Below are positions 1 to 11,618 of a stretch of DNA of 64,000 nt, piece by piece. The stretch lies in contig JBEWZL010000011.1 in assembly GCA_045837725.1 (NCBI GenBank), forward strand, positions 124,001 through 188,000, written 5' to 3'. The notes under the pieces are model-generated. The model did not search any database, was not told the DNA's origin, and worked only from the letters and a program-made list of their open reading frames with translations. Both the position numbers and the translations under genes were made by a program. The stretch comes from Vermamoeba vermiformis (taxonomy: Eukaryota; Tubulinea; Echinamoebida). How positions within the stretch are numbered: the first letter of the stretch is position 1; every line of letters begins with the position of its first letter.

Positions 1-523
1 GTGCAGATCTTGAGTATCTTTTTGGATGCCCGTCAATCACAACAACCCCTCCCAAGTCTCAAAGACTTCAGACAACAACTGGTCGGCGCATCAGGACTGT
101 CGTTATCAAGCTATTTGGCTCAGTTTATTATCGCATCTGCAGAGACAGACGAAGAAATCTCCACTTACACAGTTGCTTCATTGATTACGTTGATAGAAAT
201 CGCAGTGCTGCTAGAGAGTAAGTTATTTTTATGTTGCTTGACACGCTATTTAGTTTGAACCAGAGATCAGATCTTGATCCGAATAATTCACAGTTTACCT
301 AACTGTAACGTTTAGAGCGAGGATTATGGCCGTCAAAGTACTCTTCATATATAGTCTCGGGAGCATCAAGGCCGCAAATTCTAACAGCGAGTCGAATGTC
401 AGACTCGTCATTTTCAGTTCCAGTCATTCTTGACACGAACACTCTTGTTGTCAAAGGACCTGCTTCAAATCTTCCAAAACTAACAGCGTACATTCAACAA
501 AACTACAACAAAACCATCACTGC
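1..523 (+). CDS. Partial 5' coding exons upstream of the NRPS, function unknown
   Basis: The reading frame is already open at the window edge and runs to a GTAAGT donor near 218. A second open stretch runs from about 418, after a TTTTCAG acceptor, to a GTGAGT donor near 523. It is followed by a short intron leading into the exon at about 579. The first piece contains LKDFRQQLVGASGLSLSSYL and has codon use like the exons that follow. I do not recognise a domain in either piece. They are most simply the earlier exons of the NRPS-like gene, but the join between them is unsure and the true start lies outside the window. They could instead be the end of a separate gene. Confidence 0.4.
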
Positions 524-578
524 AAGTGAGTATTTGCGTAAATTTGAATGTTCTCTGGCATTTCTAACGAAACGACAG

Positions 579-3500
579 AACCCATAGAACCAACTGACGA
601 TTTACCAACGGCTTTAATCATCGACTTTCCTCACCCAACAAGGCCAGAGTTCTCAACATTGATGATGGAAGAGCTGCCACCCGTGTTGACGAGACTGCAA
701 GGCTTCATCAGCCGCAACTCAAACTTCCCTTCAGAACGACTCCTGAAGATTCCACTCGTGTCACCATTCGACGGATGTATGACAGGCAAGTCGTTGGTGT
801 GTCAAGTGCGCATGGTACCATCGATGGGAACACCCATGTTCGATGCAATGATCGACTTCTTGGTTGGCAGACCAATCGATCTTCCTTTACTTCGTTCAAC
901 AATCAACTTTGTTCTCACCAACAATAAATCTCAACATCGGTCGTTGTTTGTTGTCTCGAGCACATCAGAGTCACATGAGATTCAAATGGACACAACCAAA
1001 CCTCCTTCATTTGAGTTCGGTAAGAATATCTCAGACACTTGTTTCACAAGAGCGAAACTAACATTGACTTTGACGTTCAATGAGACAGGTGAAAAAGAAG
1101 TACCACTGAACATCAACCAGAAGATGATTGCACTTCATCAACAGCGCTACCCATCATCGTCAATCTACAACATCACCGATATTGTGCGCGTCACTGGTGT
1201 GCGTTGAAAAGGCCAAGCTGATCGATGCTGTTCAAATGCTCTACATCTCGCACCCAAGTTGCACAATGATACTGAAAGACAACGAGACCGCAGTTATTGC
1301 AAGCTCTAGTGTTGTGCGATCAATGGCCGAAAAATCAGTCTTCATGCACGAGCCTATCAAAGAAGAAGATCTAATGGCCGCGATAACAAAGAACACAAAA
1401 ATGCCATTTATGGTTTCGGAGCCAAATGGATTGGTGAGATTTCATATCTTTCCAATTGTAAACACGAAAACAGCAATTGTTCAAGGCATCGTGCATCACT
1501 TGGCAAGCGATGGTTTCTCCGGCTTTTCAATGCCCCCGCGCGTAATTCAATTTTACCATCGCGAAGATAACTTCTTCTGGCAACTCACTCATGCTCTTCG
1601 TCCATCAGCAGTCGATGTGATGCTTCACTTCAATGCATGTCAAACACAACTCACACAAACAAAGAATGCAATGAAAGAATTTTGGACATCAAAGATTGCC
1701 TCGGGAGAGTTCGATCATCGCTTGGACATGCTGACAAGCATGCCTCGAGGAGGTGCACCAACATTCAATGGTGCTGAACGCATCGTCAAGCTTGAGTCAT
1801 CACTTTGGGAAGGACTGAAGAACAAGTCAAGTGAACTTGGCAGCACTCGCTTCCACTTGCTTGCAGCAGCATGGTCGATCGTGGTGTCTCGCTACAGTCA
1901 ACAAAACAAGTTCAACCTCGGCACAGCGTTTCATTGCAGAAAAGAAGACTGGCTCGATGCAACCATCTTCACATCGAATGCAATGCCAGTTCGTGTGGAG
2001 GTGGATCACGAGTTGAGTCTGAAAGACTTCGTTTCATCGCTGAAGAAGTCAGTCGATTCGTGCAAGAAGAATGAAGAGTATCCAGCATCAGCATTGATCA
2101 AAGACATCTTTGACACGAAGAAGATCGTCACTGCACAAGGTCAAAGTCCATTGTTCCAAATTGAAGTGAACTACTACCACATTCCTTCACTGCCCAAGTT
2201 GGCGTCGAAAGAGCTGGTGATGAAAGAGCGCATCTATCCTCACTACATGCAAGCAGGCATGACAGATTTGACAGCATGGTTCGTGACACTGAACAACGGA
2301 GTGATTCTGAACATCAAATACAACACCGATCTTTACAAACAAGATCTGATCGAACAAATCGAGAGTGATCTTCTCAACTTGCTCTCATTGTTGGTCAAGT
2401 CAAGTGCTGAGACAAAAGTGAACGAGATTGTTCGCACGAGTGGCAAGTCACTTGTGACCCGTGGTCGAGGTCCTGCTCGAAAGGGTAAGTAATGGATTGC
2501 CATATTAGTGTGTCAGTTCTAACGAACGAAAATACAGGACCATTTATTCCAATGTTTGCACGAGTGATGAACTTTGGCTCGTTGCCAGAGCGCAGCGAAA
2601 GTCTCGCAGTTGCAGACAAAGACACATCATTGACATTCAAACAACTCTCAACAGCAGCACGTGGAGTTGCAAAGATGATTCAAAGTCACGTGACAGGCAA
2701 ACATCAAGTTGTTGCAGTGCTCATGGATCGATCAGTTCTTTACACGACATCGATGCTTGGTATCATGAGTGCAGGATGTGTCTACTTGCCTCTCAACAGC
2801 TCAGATCCAATCGAACGCATCAAAGGCATTCTGACTGATGCTCGAGCGAGTGTTGTGATTACTCAACAAGACAAGCTTGATCTTGCTGAAGGACATAACG
2901 ACAGTCAAGCCGTTGGTGATCTCGTTGGACGAAGTGATGAAGCCAGTGGAAGTGAACTTGCCAGTGATTGGAGCACTCGATCCATGTTACATGATCTTCA
3001 CATCAGGAACAACAGGCAAACCCAAAGGAGTCGTTGTTCCTCACATTGCATTGAGCAACTTGGCAAACGAGATGTCATCAAGCTTCAATGATGTTCAAGG
3101 AGCATGTTTGGCACTGTTCGAGTTCAGTTTCGATGCACATTTGCACGATGTTGTGATGAGTATCTCTCGTGGCTGTCCATTGGTGATCTCGAAACCATTT
3201 GGCAACAAAGATCCACAATACATCATCGACACAGCACACTCGTTCAAAGTGACAACAATCTTGATGGTCCCGTCAATGCTTTCAATGATCTTGGACTACT
3301 TTGACATCAATGCATCGGAGAAGTCAAAGTTCAGTTCAGTTCAACTTGTTGGATGTGGTGGCGAAGCATTGTACGTCAAACTCGTTGACAGAACAAAGAA
3401 ATCACTTCCATCAGTTCGAGTGATCAACAACTATGGACCCACTGAAGCGTGTGTTCTTTGCAGTTACTATGACTGCAATACACTTCCTGAAACAAGATCA

Positions 3501-4946
3501 GCAAATGACGTCGTTCCCATTGGGGCGCCAATCCGCAACAGCGAGTTATTGATTCTCGGTGAAGATCGTCAACATCGTGCCAGTTGGAGTGACAGGACAG
3601 TTGTATATCGGTGGTGACTGCTTGGCTCTTGGGTACGCAAACAATCCTCAACAAACACAAGCAAAGTTCGTGGACCACCCTTATGCTGAAGGAAAGCGAT
3701 TGTATGCAAGTGGAGACTTGGCAAAGTATCTTCCATCAGGCGAGATTCACTTCTTGGGTCGTGCAGACAATCAAATCAAGCTTCGTGGGTACCGCATCGA
3801 GTGTGGTGAGATCGAGTCAGCAATTCTTGGATGCTCAGGTGTGAAGATGTCAAGTGTTGTCGTTCACAAATCAGAACAACGAGATCAATGCTTGGTTGGC
3901 TTTGTTGAGTTCGATTCATCAATCAACAACGAATCAAAGGTGTCACAACTGACAGTGGTACTTGGTGAACTGAAGACAAAACTTCCTCAATACATGGTAC
4001 CAACAAGAATTGTTGCGATCGATAAGTTCCCACTGACATCACATGGCAAAGTCGACACCAAACAACTTCCCAATCCATTCGAAGCCACCTACTTCAGCGA
4101 TCAACACGCATCGGGATCAACAGGTGCAATCAAACCATTGTCAAGCGAGGTCGAAAAGACAATCGCCAAGTGCTTCGCTGAGGTACTGAGTATCGATCAA
4201 TCAAAGATCGGATCAAATAGCAACTTCTTTGACTTGGGAGGCTCCAGTCTTCACGCCTTTACCCTCGTAAAAAAGATCAGCGAGGCACTCAACGTCAAAC
4301 TCGAATTGAAGCAATTCTTTGACAACGCATCGCCTGGAGAGCTTGCCAAACTGTTCGAGCAAAAAGAGCCAACAGCTCAACCTCAGTTCAATCTTGCTCG
4401 GTACAAGAGGAAGCCGCCGACTCACTACGAATGCATCATGTTAAAAGAGGCAACGGAGGCGCCAGCTACGAATATCTTCTTGGTCCACGGAGCATTCAGA
4501 AACGCATTAGTGTTCAAAGACGTTGCGGCCAAATTCCCGCCTTACGTGGCTGTCTATAGTTTCCAAGATTCAACGCCATTGGATGTGCACGAGACTGACG
4601 ATGATCAGCCTACGACAATGGAAGAGTTTGCGAACATCTACGTGAAACTTTTGCTGGAAGTTCAGGACAGTGGTATCTACCACTTGGCAGGAGATTATCA
4701 GCATTCGGTGAAAAGATTCGATCGGAAGTGACAGAAGAAACACCTGACTTCTTCGAACAGTTGGATCTGTTGCGTCACATTGTGCCACAAATCAAAGACA
4801 ACGAGATGCCACTGATTGTTGTTCGCTTTGGGTATCCAGATGAAGAGATCAGTGGTCACTCGACTCGTTTGCCAGCATCAGACTCGGTCACTTTGATCAA
4901 ACGAGGTGATGCTGTTCCCAACGAGATTAAAACTGTACTCAACTAA
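579..4946 (+). pseudogene. Decayed one-module non-ribosomal peptide synthetase (C-A-T-TE)
   Basis: Such enzymes select an amino acid, load it on a phosphopantetheine arm, join it to a donor and release the product. After about 550 bp of unrecognised coding sequence comes a condensation domain (about 1130-2485) with HHLASDGFS (HHxxxDG) and a NAMPVRV element. A short intron (about 2486-2537) leads to an adenylation domain (2538-4080) with IFTSGTTGKPKG, NNYGPTEA, YASGDL and GRADNQIKLRGYRI. The carrier site is FFDLGGSSL (about 4225-4250). A thioesterase remnant with FLVHGAF follows to 4946. The coding frame changes at about 1200, 2885 and 3560 and again inside the thioesterase, which lacks a visible GxSxG serine. 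Each intact piece still has host-like codon bias, so decay looks recent. Assembly error at several sites is the alternative. The product is unknown, and a bacterial or fungal origin is possible but untested. Confidence 0.8.
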
Positions 4947-5090
4947 CGCGCACGTGATAAGCGTTGGCAATGTATTATTAGGATAAACTTGTTGGATCCC
5001 GAAATGTAAATTTTTCTTTCAAATTCCAGTACGTTTATTCTCTATTGAAGTAGAACGCGTGTAATAATGCCACACATCCGCTCACCCACA

Positions 5091-7888
5091 TCAATTAGTG
5101 GGAGATGTCTCAAACGGATCTCGGTCATTGTACGCAGCTCGTTCAACACGTGCAACTTTGCCCATCATCATAGGTCTTGCTGTCGGAGCAGCAGTCTTCG
5201 TCAATTCGATGAAACTGACGCAACGGCCCATCTCTGTGTATTTAGCAGCTGTTGCTTTGTCCGTCACTAAGTCATCAAAAATTAGCGATTGTTAGGAAAC
5301 ACGTGTCAAAAGTAAACCAACACTTTTGTAGGAAGGTAATTTGACACGGCAAACAGACCGTGCACGCGTTCGGTGACACTTTGACACCTGTCAACCAAAA
5401 AATTGACGCGTGTCAACCAGGATCAGGCAGAATTTTGTACCAATCGCAAAGTCGATGGGGGTTGAATTTGACACGTGTCACAGATGTCATAGCAAATGTC
5501 AACGTACCTTTGTAAACTGACTTCTGACACTTGTTGCAAAATCGTTCTCGTGAAAAATCTCCGCCGTCGCTGGTGCTCGTCAAATTCTCCCAAAGCATCG
5601 GACATTCAAATTCAAAATCACAATTATCTAGATAGAATTAGTAAATTTAAAGTATAATTGGCAGTTATTTGACTTACCAATGGCGTGTTTTTTACTCTCG
5701 ACCTTGCCATAATCAAGAGTGGTTCTTGTAGCCGTCTTTCCTTTAAAAGCTTGAATTCTTTTCTTGTAAAAATTCATCCAAGATTTGATCTTCAAGTTCG
5801 GATTTTGTCTGGGCCATTCTTTCATGAACAACGCGCGCCAAACAGTATTCGAAGTCATCGAAGAATTGAACGACTTGCTCACCTAAGAATAACGTTAGTT
5901 ATTACCAAATATGGTAAAAAATTGTGCCGTACTAATCGCCATGTTAAAGCGTGAATATCGAAAGAGGCGTAAGATCCAATATTTTCTCGAAGTTCGTTCG
6001 GTAAAATCGAGATCCAATCTTTCTTTTCCTCGGTCAAGCTATTAGGCAGAGATTTCAAATCGAACTTGAACGGTCCTTTGAAATTCACTGAAAATATTGC
6101 CTTTGAATCACCGGCAAAGGAAACGCCTGGATAACAATCCATGCCACGATGCAGCGTTTGGTCGAACGATCCTATATTTCCTAATAAGTACATTTTCATT
6201 GGTGTTAATAAACGAGGTACTTACCAACGTATTGACCATTTTTGGTAAAAAACAAACGTCTTTGATTGAACGTGTCGTACATGACTCCCAAGCCAATCAC
6301 ATCATTCTTGCTGAATTTAATTCCTGGAACACTAATGGCATTTCTCTTGTGATTGTACGATATCTGAGGAACGTCAGTAAGAAATCTGAGAATTATTTTG
6401 ATTTTTTGTAGGTGACACTTTGCATGACACGTGTCACTTTGGTAATGAAATTTCCGAAACCAAAATTGCGCGATACTTACGGTGCCGTCGGATAGAACTC
6501 CGAAACTGTTCTGCTGATAGCCCAGCATTTGAGTGTGGCGGTGGATCTGATTGCCAATACCGACCCCAAGCAGCCCTTCCTTCTTGTAAAACGTCACTTC
6601 GAAGTAGGCAGTCGTCGGGAACACTTTTTCTATTGCCATCAAGTCCCAATATTTTGACGTAGTGATGCTCATGTGGGAAATCTTCGGATATTTTCGGCCA
6701 ACTCCGCAATCCTTCATGTCCAAAGAATAAACTTCATTGGTAAGTGTCGGGATAATATTGGTCAGATTTCCAAGATCGACTTTCAGTTTTCCAATATCCG
6801 GACTTTCTGAAGGCTTGAGCACGTGGGTTAAATGTCCGAGATTAACTTTGAGATCGTCCGATGTTTGCGCTGGTCCACCGGCACTTTGTTTCGCAATGCA
6901 CTTGGGACACTCATCGTAGTCTCCACATTCAACGCAATGATAACGAGAAGCTTCGCTATCAGTAGTGGTGTTGCATACTTTGCACTGAAAATGAAATTTG
7001 TTAGCGGATGTACTTTGTCAAACTTAGTCAACGCAAACTTGTTTCCATTTAATGTATTGATAGAAATGTTATTAGACGTACTTTATAAGGTCCTCTATTG
7101 CCAGCACTTAACCATCGATCGTCGCTTTGATGCATCCTCATTAGCGGATGCGGATGGCTCGAACTCTTGACGAAGTACTCGCCGTTATTGATCTTATCGT
7201 GGCACGAATTGCACTCGAAATAGTTGCAAAATTCACACGTCCATTGTTCTATAATCAGCAGGATAAGTAACATTAGAAAAAAATAGAAAAAGACCCGTAC
7301 CTGTTCCTTTAACGCCATCCTTTGTCAACTTGCAAATTGAGCACGTCAACTTGCTTTCTTTATGTTTAATAAAACTAAGCGGATGGTTATGAACCTTTTC
7401 AGCTTTCTTTCGTTGGTTGACTAGATTTAGAAGTTGCATCCAACGTTCACAGCTCTGAAGTTGAATTAGCGTCAAGTAAGCTAAGCATCATATTTCTAAT
7501 AAAGCATATTAATAATAATAATCTACGTACTTCGTTATCTTTAACGGCAAAGCGAGGGCCAGACCAAAATTCATTTTCTTCTCTCGTGTTGATTACAAAC
7601 ACGTAATTAAAATTGCCATATTTCGGTCTTGTGGTGGTGTGTTCGTAAGTAATATCGTTCTATTTAATTATGATTAAATCAAGCTATTTTTAATTCATTA
7701 ATTATTTCTGGTGGAATTGCCAACGGCTCTTTATTGCTAATTAATTTTATTTCAATAATTACCGGTAATTCTCCTTCTATTTCGTATTTTCCGTTGCTGT
7801 GCAAAGTCAGTTCTGAATCGACCCACTCACGGTACCGCCAATACCGTACTTTTTGCCGACGCAATATCCGCACTTCGTTGTTTTCCAT
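5091..7888 (-). CDS. PH-like / zinc finger / ZZ / SPRY / F-box-like multidomain protein
   Basis: About nine exons join in frame from the ATG at 7888 to the TGA at 5091. The N-terminus (7888-7440) resembles a PH domain, ending in the helix SCERWMQLLNL. A histidine/cysteine-rich finger follows (HPLSFIKH, CSICK, CEFCNYFECNSCHDK; about 7410-7120). A ZZ-type finger lies at about 6990-6890 (CKVC, YHCVECGDYDECPKC). A SPRY domain is at about 6700-6230 (GVGIGNQIHRH, SFGVLSDGT, FFTKNGQYV). An F-box-like LPNELRENIGSYASFD segment follows near 6000-5940, and a basic tail ends in DPFETSPTN. This suggests a ubiquitin-ligase adaptor or membrane-linked scaffold, by inference only. The first exon ends at a GTAATT donor inside a longer open frame. 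The last intron holds several TGACACGTGTCA-type palindromes. The gene is divergent from the S51 peptidase, with 121 bp between start codons. Confidence 0.8.
5469..5480. promoter_or_regulatory. Palindrome TGACACGTGTCA in the last intron of the SPRY gene
   Basis: A perfect 12-bp palindrome. Near matches lie in the same intron at about 5299-5310, 5376-5387 (TGACACCTGTCA) and 5404-5415 (TGACGCGTGTCA). It is part of a window-wide set of identical sites. A dimeric transcription-factor site is the simplest reading, but its function is unknown. Confidence 0.55.
6425..6436. promoter_or_regulatory. Palindrome TGACACGTGTCA in an intron of the SPRY gene
   Basis: Second perfect copy in this gene. It sits in the intron that splits the SPRY domain, just after another TGACAC half-site at 6413-6418. 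Confidence 0.55.
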
Positions 7889-8009
7889 TATGCTCTGATA
7901 TTGCAGTACTTAATGGTTAATCATATGGTGTAAATAAAATCTGATACCAAGTTGGAATTACGTAGGTAAATGTCAAACTCAACAAGGAAATCAGAAATTC
8001 AGTCCAATT

Positions 8010-9460
8010 ATGTTAATGGACAGGACCGCGATATCTCTCATCGTTCTTACGCTATGCGTGCTGCATACGACGGTGGCCAGACCGCAATCTGCGCATAAAC
8101 AAGGCGATGGTTGGGAAGCAAGTCAAAATCATTTTTTGATCTGTTGATTTTACAATTAATTGGAAAATTTCTGGATGTTAATAGTATTATAGAAGATAAT
8201 TATTACATTCAAATCGTATGAAAATTAAAATTTTCGATGCAGTGGTATTGTCTTGGCAATTGCGATAATTCCGATCTGCTATCGCCTCGCGTCAAACAAT
8301 CAAATATCGGTGGATTCGTGCTTGCTGGAGGAGGCACGGACGATGATCCCGCATTCAAGGTTAGTCTTACAGTTTGTAGCATTGCACTGCCATCATGCTT
8401 TTTTTAACGTTCTTAATTGTGGCAGTGGATGGTAGAACAAGGAAACTACGGACACTTTGTAATTATTAGAGCATTCGGTACAGATGCGTACAATGAAGTA
8501 CGTACCGAGCTTAATTGATATTCAAGCTAATTTTGTTCAGTATGTCCATGCCTTTGGAGCACGAACCGTGTCAACATTGATAATCACCAGTATTGAAGGA
8601 TCAAACAATGATTTTGTCAACGATATCATCCTCTCAGCAGCCAGCTTATTCATTGCCGGAGGAGATCAATACGATTATTGGACCATTTGGAAAGACACAC
8701 GTGTTCAGCAGTCATTGCAAATGCGAATTAACAATGGCACGACTATTGGTGGCACATCAGCAGGCATGGCTGTTCTCGGAGAGGCAAGGACAATTTTTTT
8801 TAAGCCACATTTGCGTTACTAATTAAGTCTATAGTTTATCTACACTGCTGCGAACGGAACATCTGCGGAGTCATCGGTCGTTCTGAAGAACCCGTATGAC
8901 CCTACAATGAGCTTTGGCAGAGGCTTCTTGGACATCCCTATACTAAAAAACATCATTACTGACACGCACTTCGCTCAACGCGATCGTATGGGTCGTTCAA
9001 TGGCTTTCTTGGCACGGATCTGGACTGACTATCCTGACGGTACGTTCATCGTCCTGTGTTATCAAACTAATAGCCTTCGCAGTCCAAGTCGTTAAAGGCA
9101 TTGCCTGCGACGAACAAACAGCAGTTATGATTCAACAAGGCATCGGCAAAGTTGCTACAAGGATTGATAATGTGCAACCCAAGTGGCACGACAGTAAGCA
9201 GCCTGCATGTTACTGTATGAACTTTGTAGATAACTAACGGTATTACAGAGCACGTCGCGTACTTCTTTTTGTCGAAGAGACCGCCAGCAGTGTGTCAGCC
9301 AGACACGCCGTTAACATTCGGCAAGATCTCAGTGTGGCGACTTCACAACAACCAAACATTCGATCTCATCAACTGGACGAGCAATCAAGGCGAGTACTAT
9401 GAACTCGATGTCGAGAACGCCGATTTGTCCTCGAGTGGAAATAGCGGTCATATATATTAA
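8010..9460 (+). CDS. Secreted S51-family peptidase (cyanophycinase-like)
   Basis: The ATG at 8010 opens a signal peptide (LIVLTLCVL...TTVAR), so the product enters the secretory pathway. The mature part reads GGFVLAGGGTDDDPAF, then SLFIAGGDQYDYW, then GGTSAGMAVLGE. The last carries the nucleophile serine in the GTSAGA context typical of peptidase family S51, which includes cyanophycinase and dipeptidase E. The C-terminal part (GRGFLDIPIL, FAQRDRMGR) also fits cyanophycinases, which cut the bacterial storage polymer cyanophycin. A phagotroph could use such an enzyme on ingested bacteria, but the substrate is inferred. Two introns appear to use GC donors: GCAAGT after GDGWE near 8118, and GCAAGG after AVLGE near 8784. 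With those joins the frame is open to the TAA at 9460. Confidence 0.85.
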
Positions 9461-9774
9461 AAGCGTCGCTCGTTGAGAAGGACAGGCATGATCTGGATAT
9501 GAAACTTTGTTTGGAATGTGAGAATTGCAAATCAATGTAAGCATATAAAGCGAAATAGCATGCGATAGCAGTTTGTATCAATATTATTCAATGTCAGATA
9601 CGCAACAGTTGAGCGTTACACTGCGGATCGCGACCGTCCAATCCGGGACCCTACCAGAAATATTACTGATAAACGCAGGATTGTTTTTCACTACTAGGCA
9701 GTGTAATTCGTTGAGGAAAATGATTCCTTCGTTGAAAAAAAGAAAATCAGTTCCTCACCGAGGGCAGTCCAAAC
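9461..9774. other. Intergenic spacer
   Basis: A 314-bp spacer between the S51 peptidase and the first lysine-rich gene. I see no convincing open frame, RNA gene or repeat. It must hold the 3' end of the peptidase gene and the promoter of the next. Confidence 0.5.
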
Positions 9775-11426
9775 ATGGCACGAAAGAGAGAACGAGAAGA
9801 TGACGAGTACTTGAAAGACTCGAATAAAAAAGCGAAAATATCGAAAGATAAAAAGCACAAGAAGGACAAGAAGGAAAAGAAGAAAGATAAACGAAAACAA
9901 GCAGATCTGAAGCAAGAAGTGGGCTCGCAAGTGTTTGACATCACAGAACTGGTCGAGAATATTTTACAATATTTAATACGACGACCAGAGACAGTTCTTA
10001 GCATTGCAACAGTGTCTAGAAGGTACTCATTAATTTTAAGCAATTTTCGAAGTATTTTTTAATTGACATTTTTATTGACATTCCTTCGTTCCTTCCCGTA
10101 TTAAGCAATCAAATATTTACCCTTATTAAATAATCAAGTATTATATATATTAATAAAATTAAATCACTAATTTATAATTCCCTGGCAATTTTCAGACACA
10201 ACGCCATCGTCCATTCCAAATCGTTTTGGACACGATTAGGATTCACTGAAAAACTCAGTGATACCGATATTATCGAGCCAGCAGTATTAGTAAAACTTTT
10301 GCTTGGTATTCGCCACGATTACGTCGAGAAGAAATACGCCAAGCAAACAGCGATCTTGAACGCTAACCGCAAACGTGCCAAGTACGTAATATCTCATTCA
10401 TGAAAAATTTGGAGATTAGGCCATGCAGCTAGCATTTATTAATTAACATTAGGCCAATCGGAAACTCACTGGATCTGTCCTTCGACGACGAACTTCTCGT
10501 CAGATCTCATCTCGAACATTTCCTGGCTCAAAGAACTTATACTAGCGAAGCTTATATTGCCCTCGATAGAGTAAGATCCAATTCAAAGATGGATTCTTAT
10601 TATCGTATGGATGAGTTCTTAGAGATGCTTTTCATTACCGAATCTGAGATCAAGCGCAAAGAAGAAAGTAAGCTTCGTAGATTTCGTACTCCAGATAAGG
10701 AAAATAATCCTTATGTCTTCAATGAACCATAATGTGATCACAATATTACGTAATTCTCTTAGAGATTTATGAGAGGTCGGATCCGACAAACTGACTAACT
10801 TTCTTTTGCTCAGCGAGTGAATATCTTTCAGATAATTGCAAACGACGGAATTATCCGAAATTGGAAGATGATTTCGAAGGCTATCATATATTAATGGAGG
10901 TACGTGGTTCCGAGGATGACACGATTATTGAGATAAGAAAAAAGTTTATCGATGAGAATAAGTCCGTGGTATTTATTATTTATCATGGGTATATGCTGGC
11001 GGTCCGTTATATCTCCGTAAGTATTGATAGAGATATTTTCTTCGATTCCCTAATTTGGTAAATTAATTCTTTTTTTTGGATTAAGTTTAAACGATATGAA
11101 GATTGATTCAGTATACCATTGTTTTATTAATTCCGATGTTATTATAGGTTAACAAAAAGAGCAATATGATCGAATGTTGCGGAGATCTTATCCTATCAGC
11201 GCTGGATCCGCACAACCGGAAGGAAAATCGGTCCGTCACTATGTTGACCGAAGAGGTCCTGCGCACCATTTCAGTATTCTTATCGACGTCTATCTTCAAG
11301 CTGAAAAAAATTGATGAAAAGCTAGCAACAAAAGAATTGCCTTGTTTGTCGGGGGGTCGTCAAATACAAGTGGATCGAAAAGTAAAGCAATATTACTGGA
11401 AGGATATCCCTCTTTATAAAACATAA
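9775..11426 (+). CDS. Lysine-rich F-box-like protein, copy A of a tandem pair
   Basis: Five or six exons. The N-terminus is a highly charged, probably nuclear, Lys/Glu segment (KKAKISKDKKHKKDKKEKKK). An F-box-like helix set follows: VFDITELVENILQYLIRRPE, then VSRRHNAIVHSKSFWTRLGF across the first intron, then an acidic/helical body. The C-terminal exon has MIECCGDLILSALDPHN and ends in YYWKDIPLYKT. The gene to its right is a clear tandem paralogue with matching intron phases. I know no named family for the whole protein. A Skp1-binding role is only suggested by the F-box-like part. The start was chosen because the sequence before both ATGs (GGCAGTCCAAAC) is conserved between copies. Confidence 0.75.
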
Positions 11427-11618
11427 AGAATTCGTTGTGCTTAATCCGCGTCATTTTTGATCTTCTTTGGTTGACTGTGTCGACTTTACCATATGGAACT
11501 GGAGCGAGCCGAAAATAGCTCGGTTGAGTAATGCCGCATTCTTTTTTGCTCTATAATTTCAACCGTTGAAAGTTTTTGGATGATTTTGCCCCGCGAAGTC
11601 CAACGAGGCAGTCCAAAC

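Noticed and set aside
661-930. A second plus-strand frame containing SSAHGTIDG, like an acyltransferase HxxxDG motif
   Set aside because: Codon choice strongly favours the other frame through this stretch. The motif is a chance match.
5067-5295. Plus-strand small open frames with a hydrophobic stretch (LPIIIGLAVGAAVF)
   Set aside because: The opposite strand reads as the last exon of the SPRY gene, in phase with a good acceptor and ending at a TGA, so these frames are shadows.
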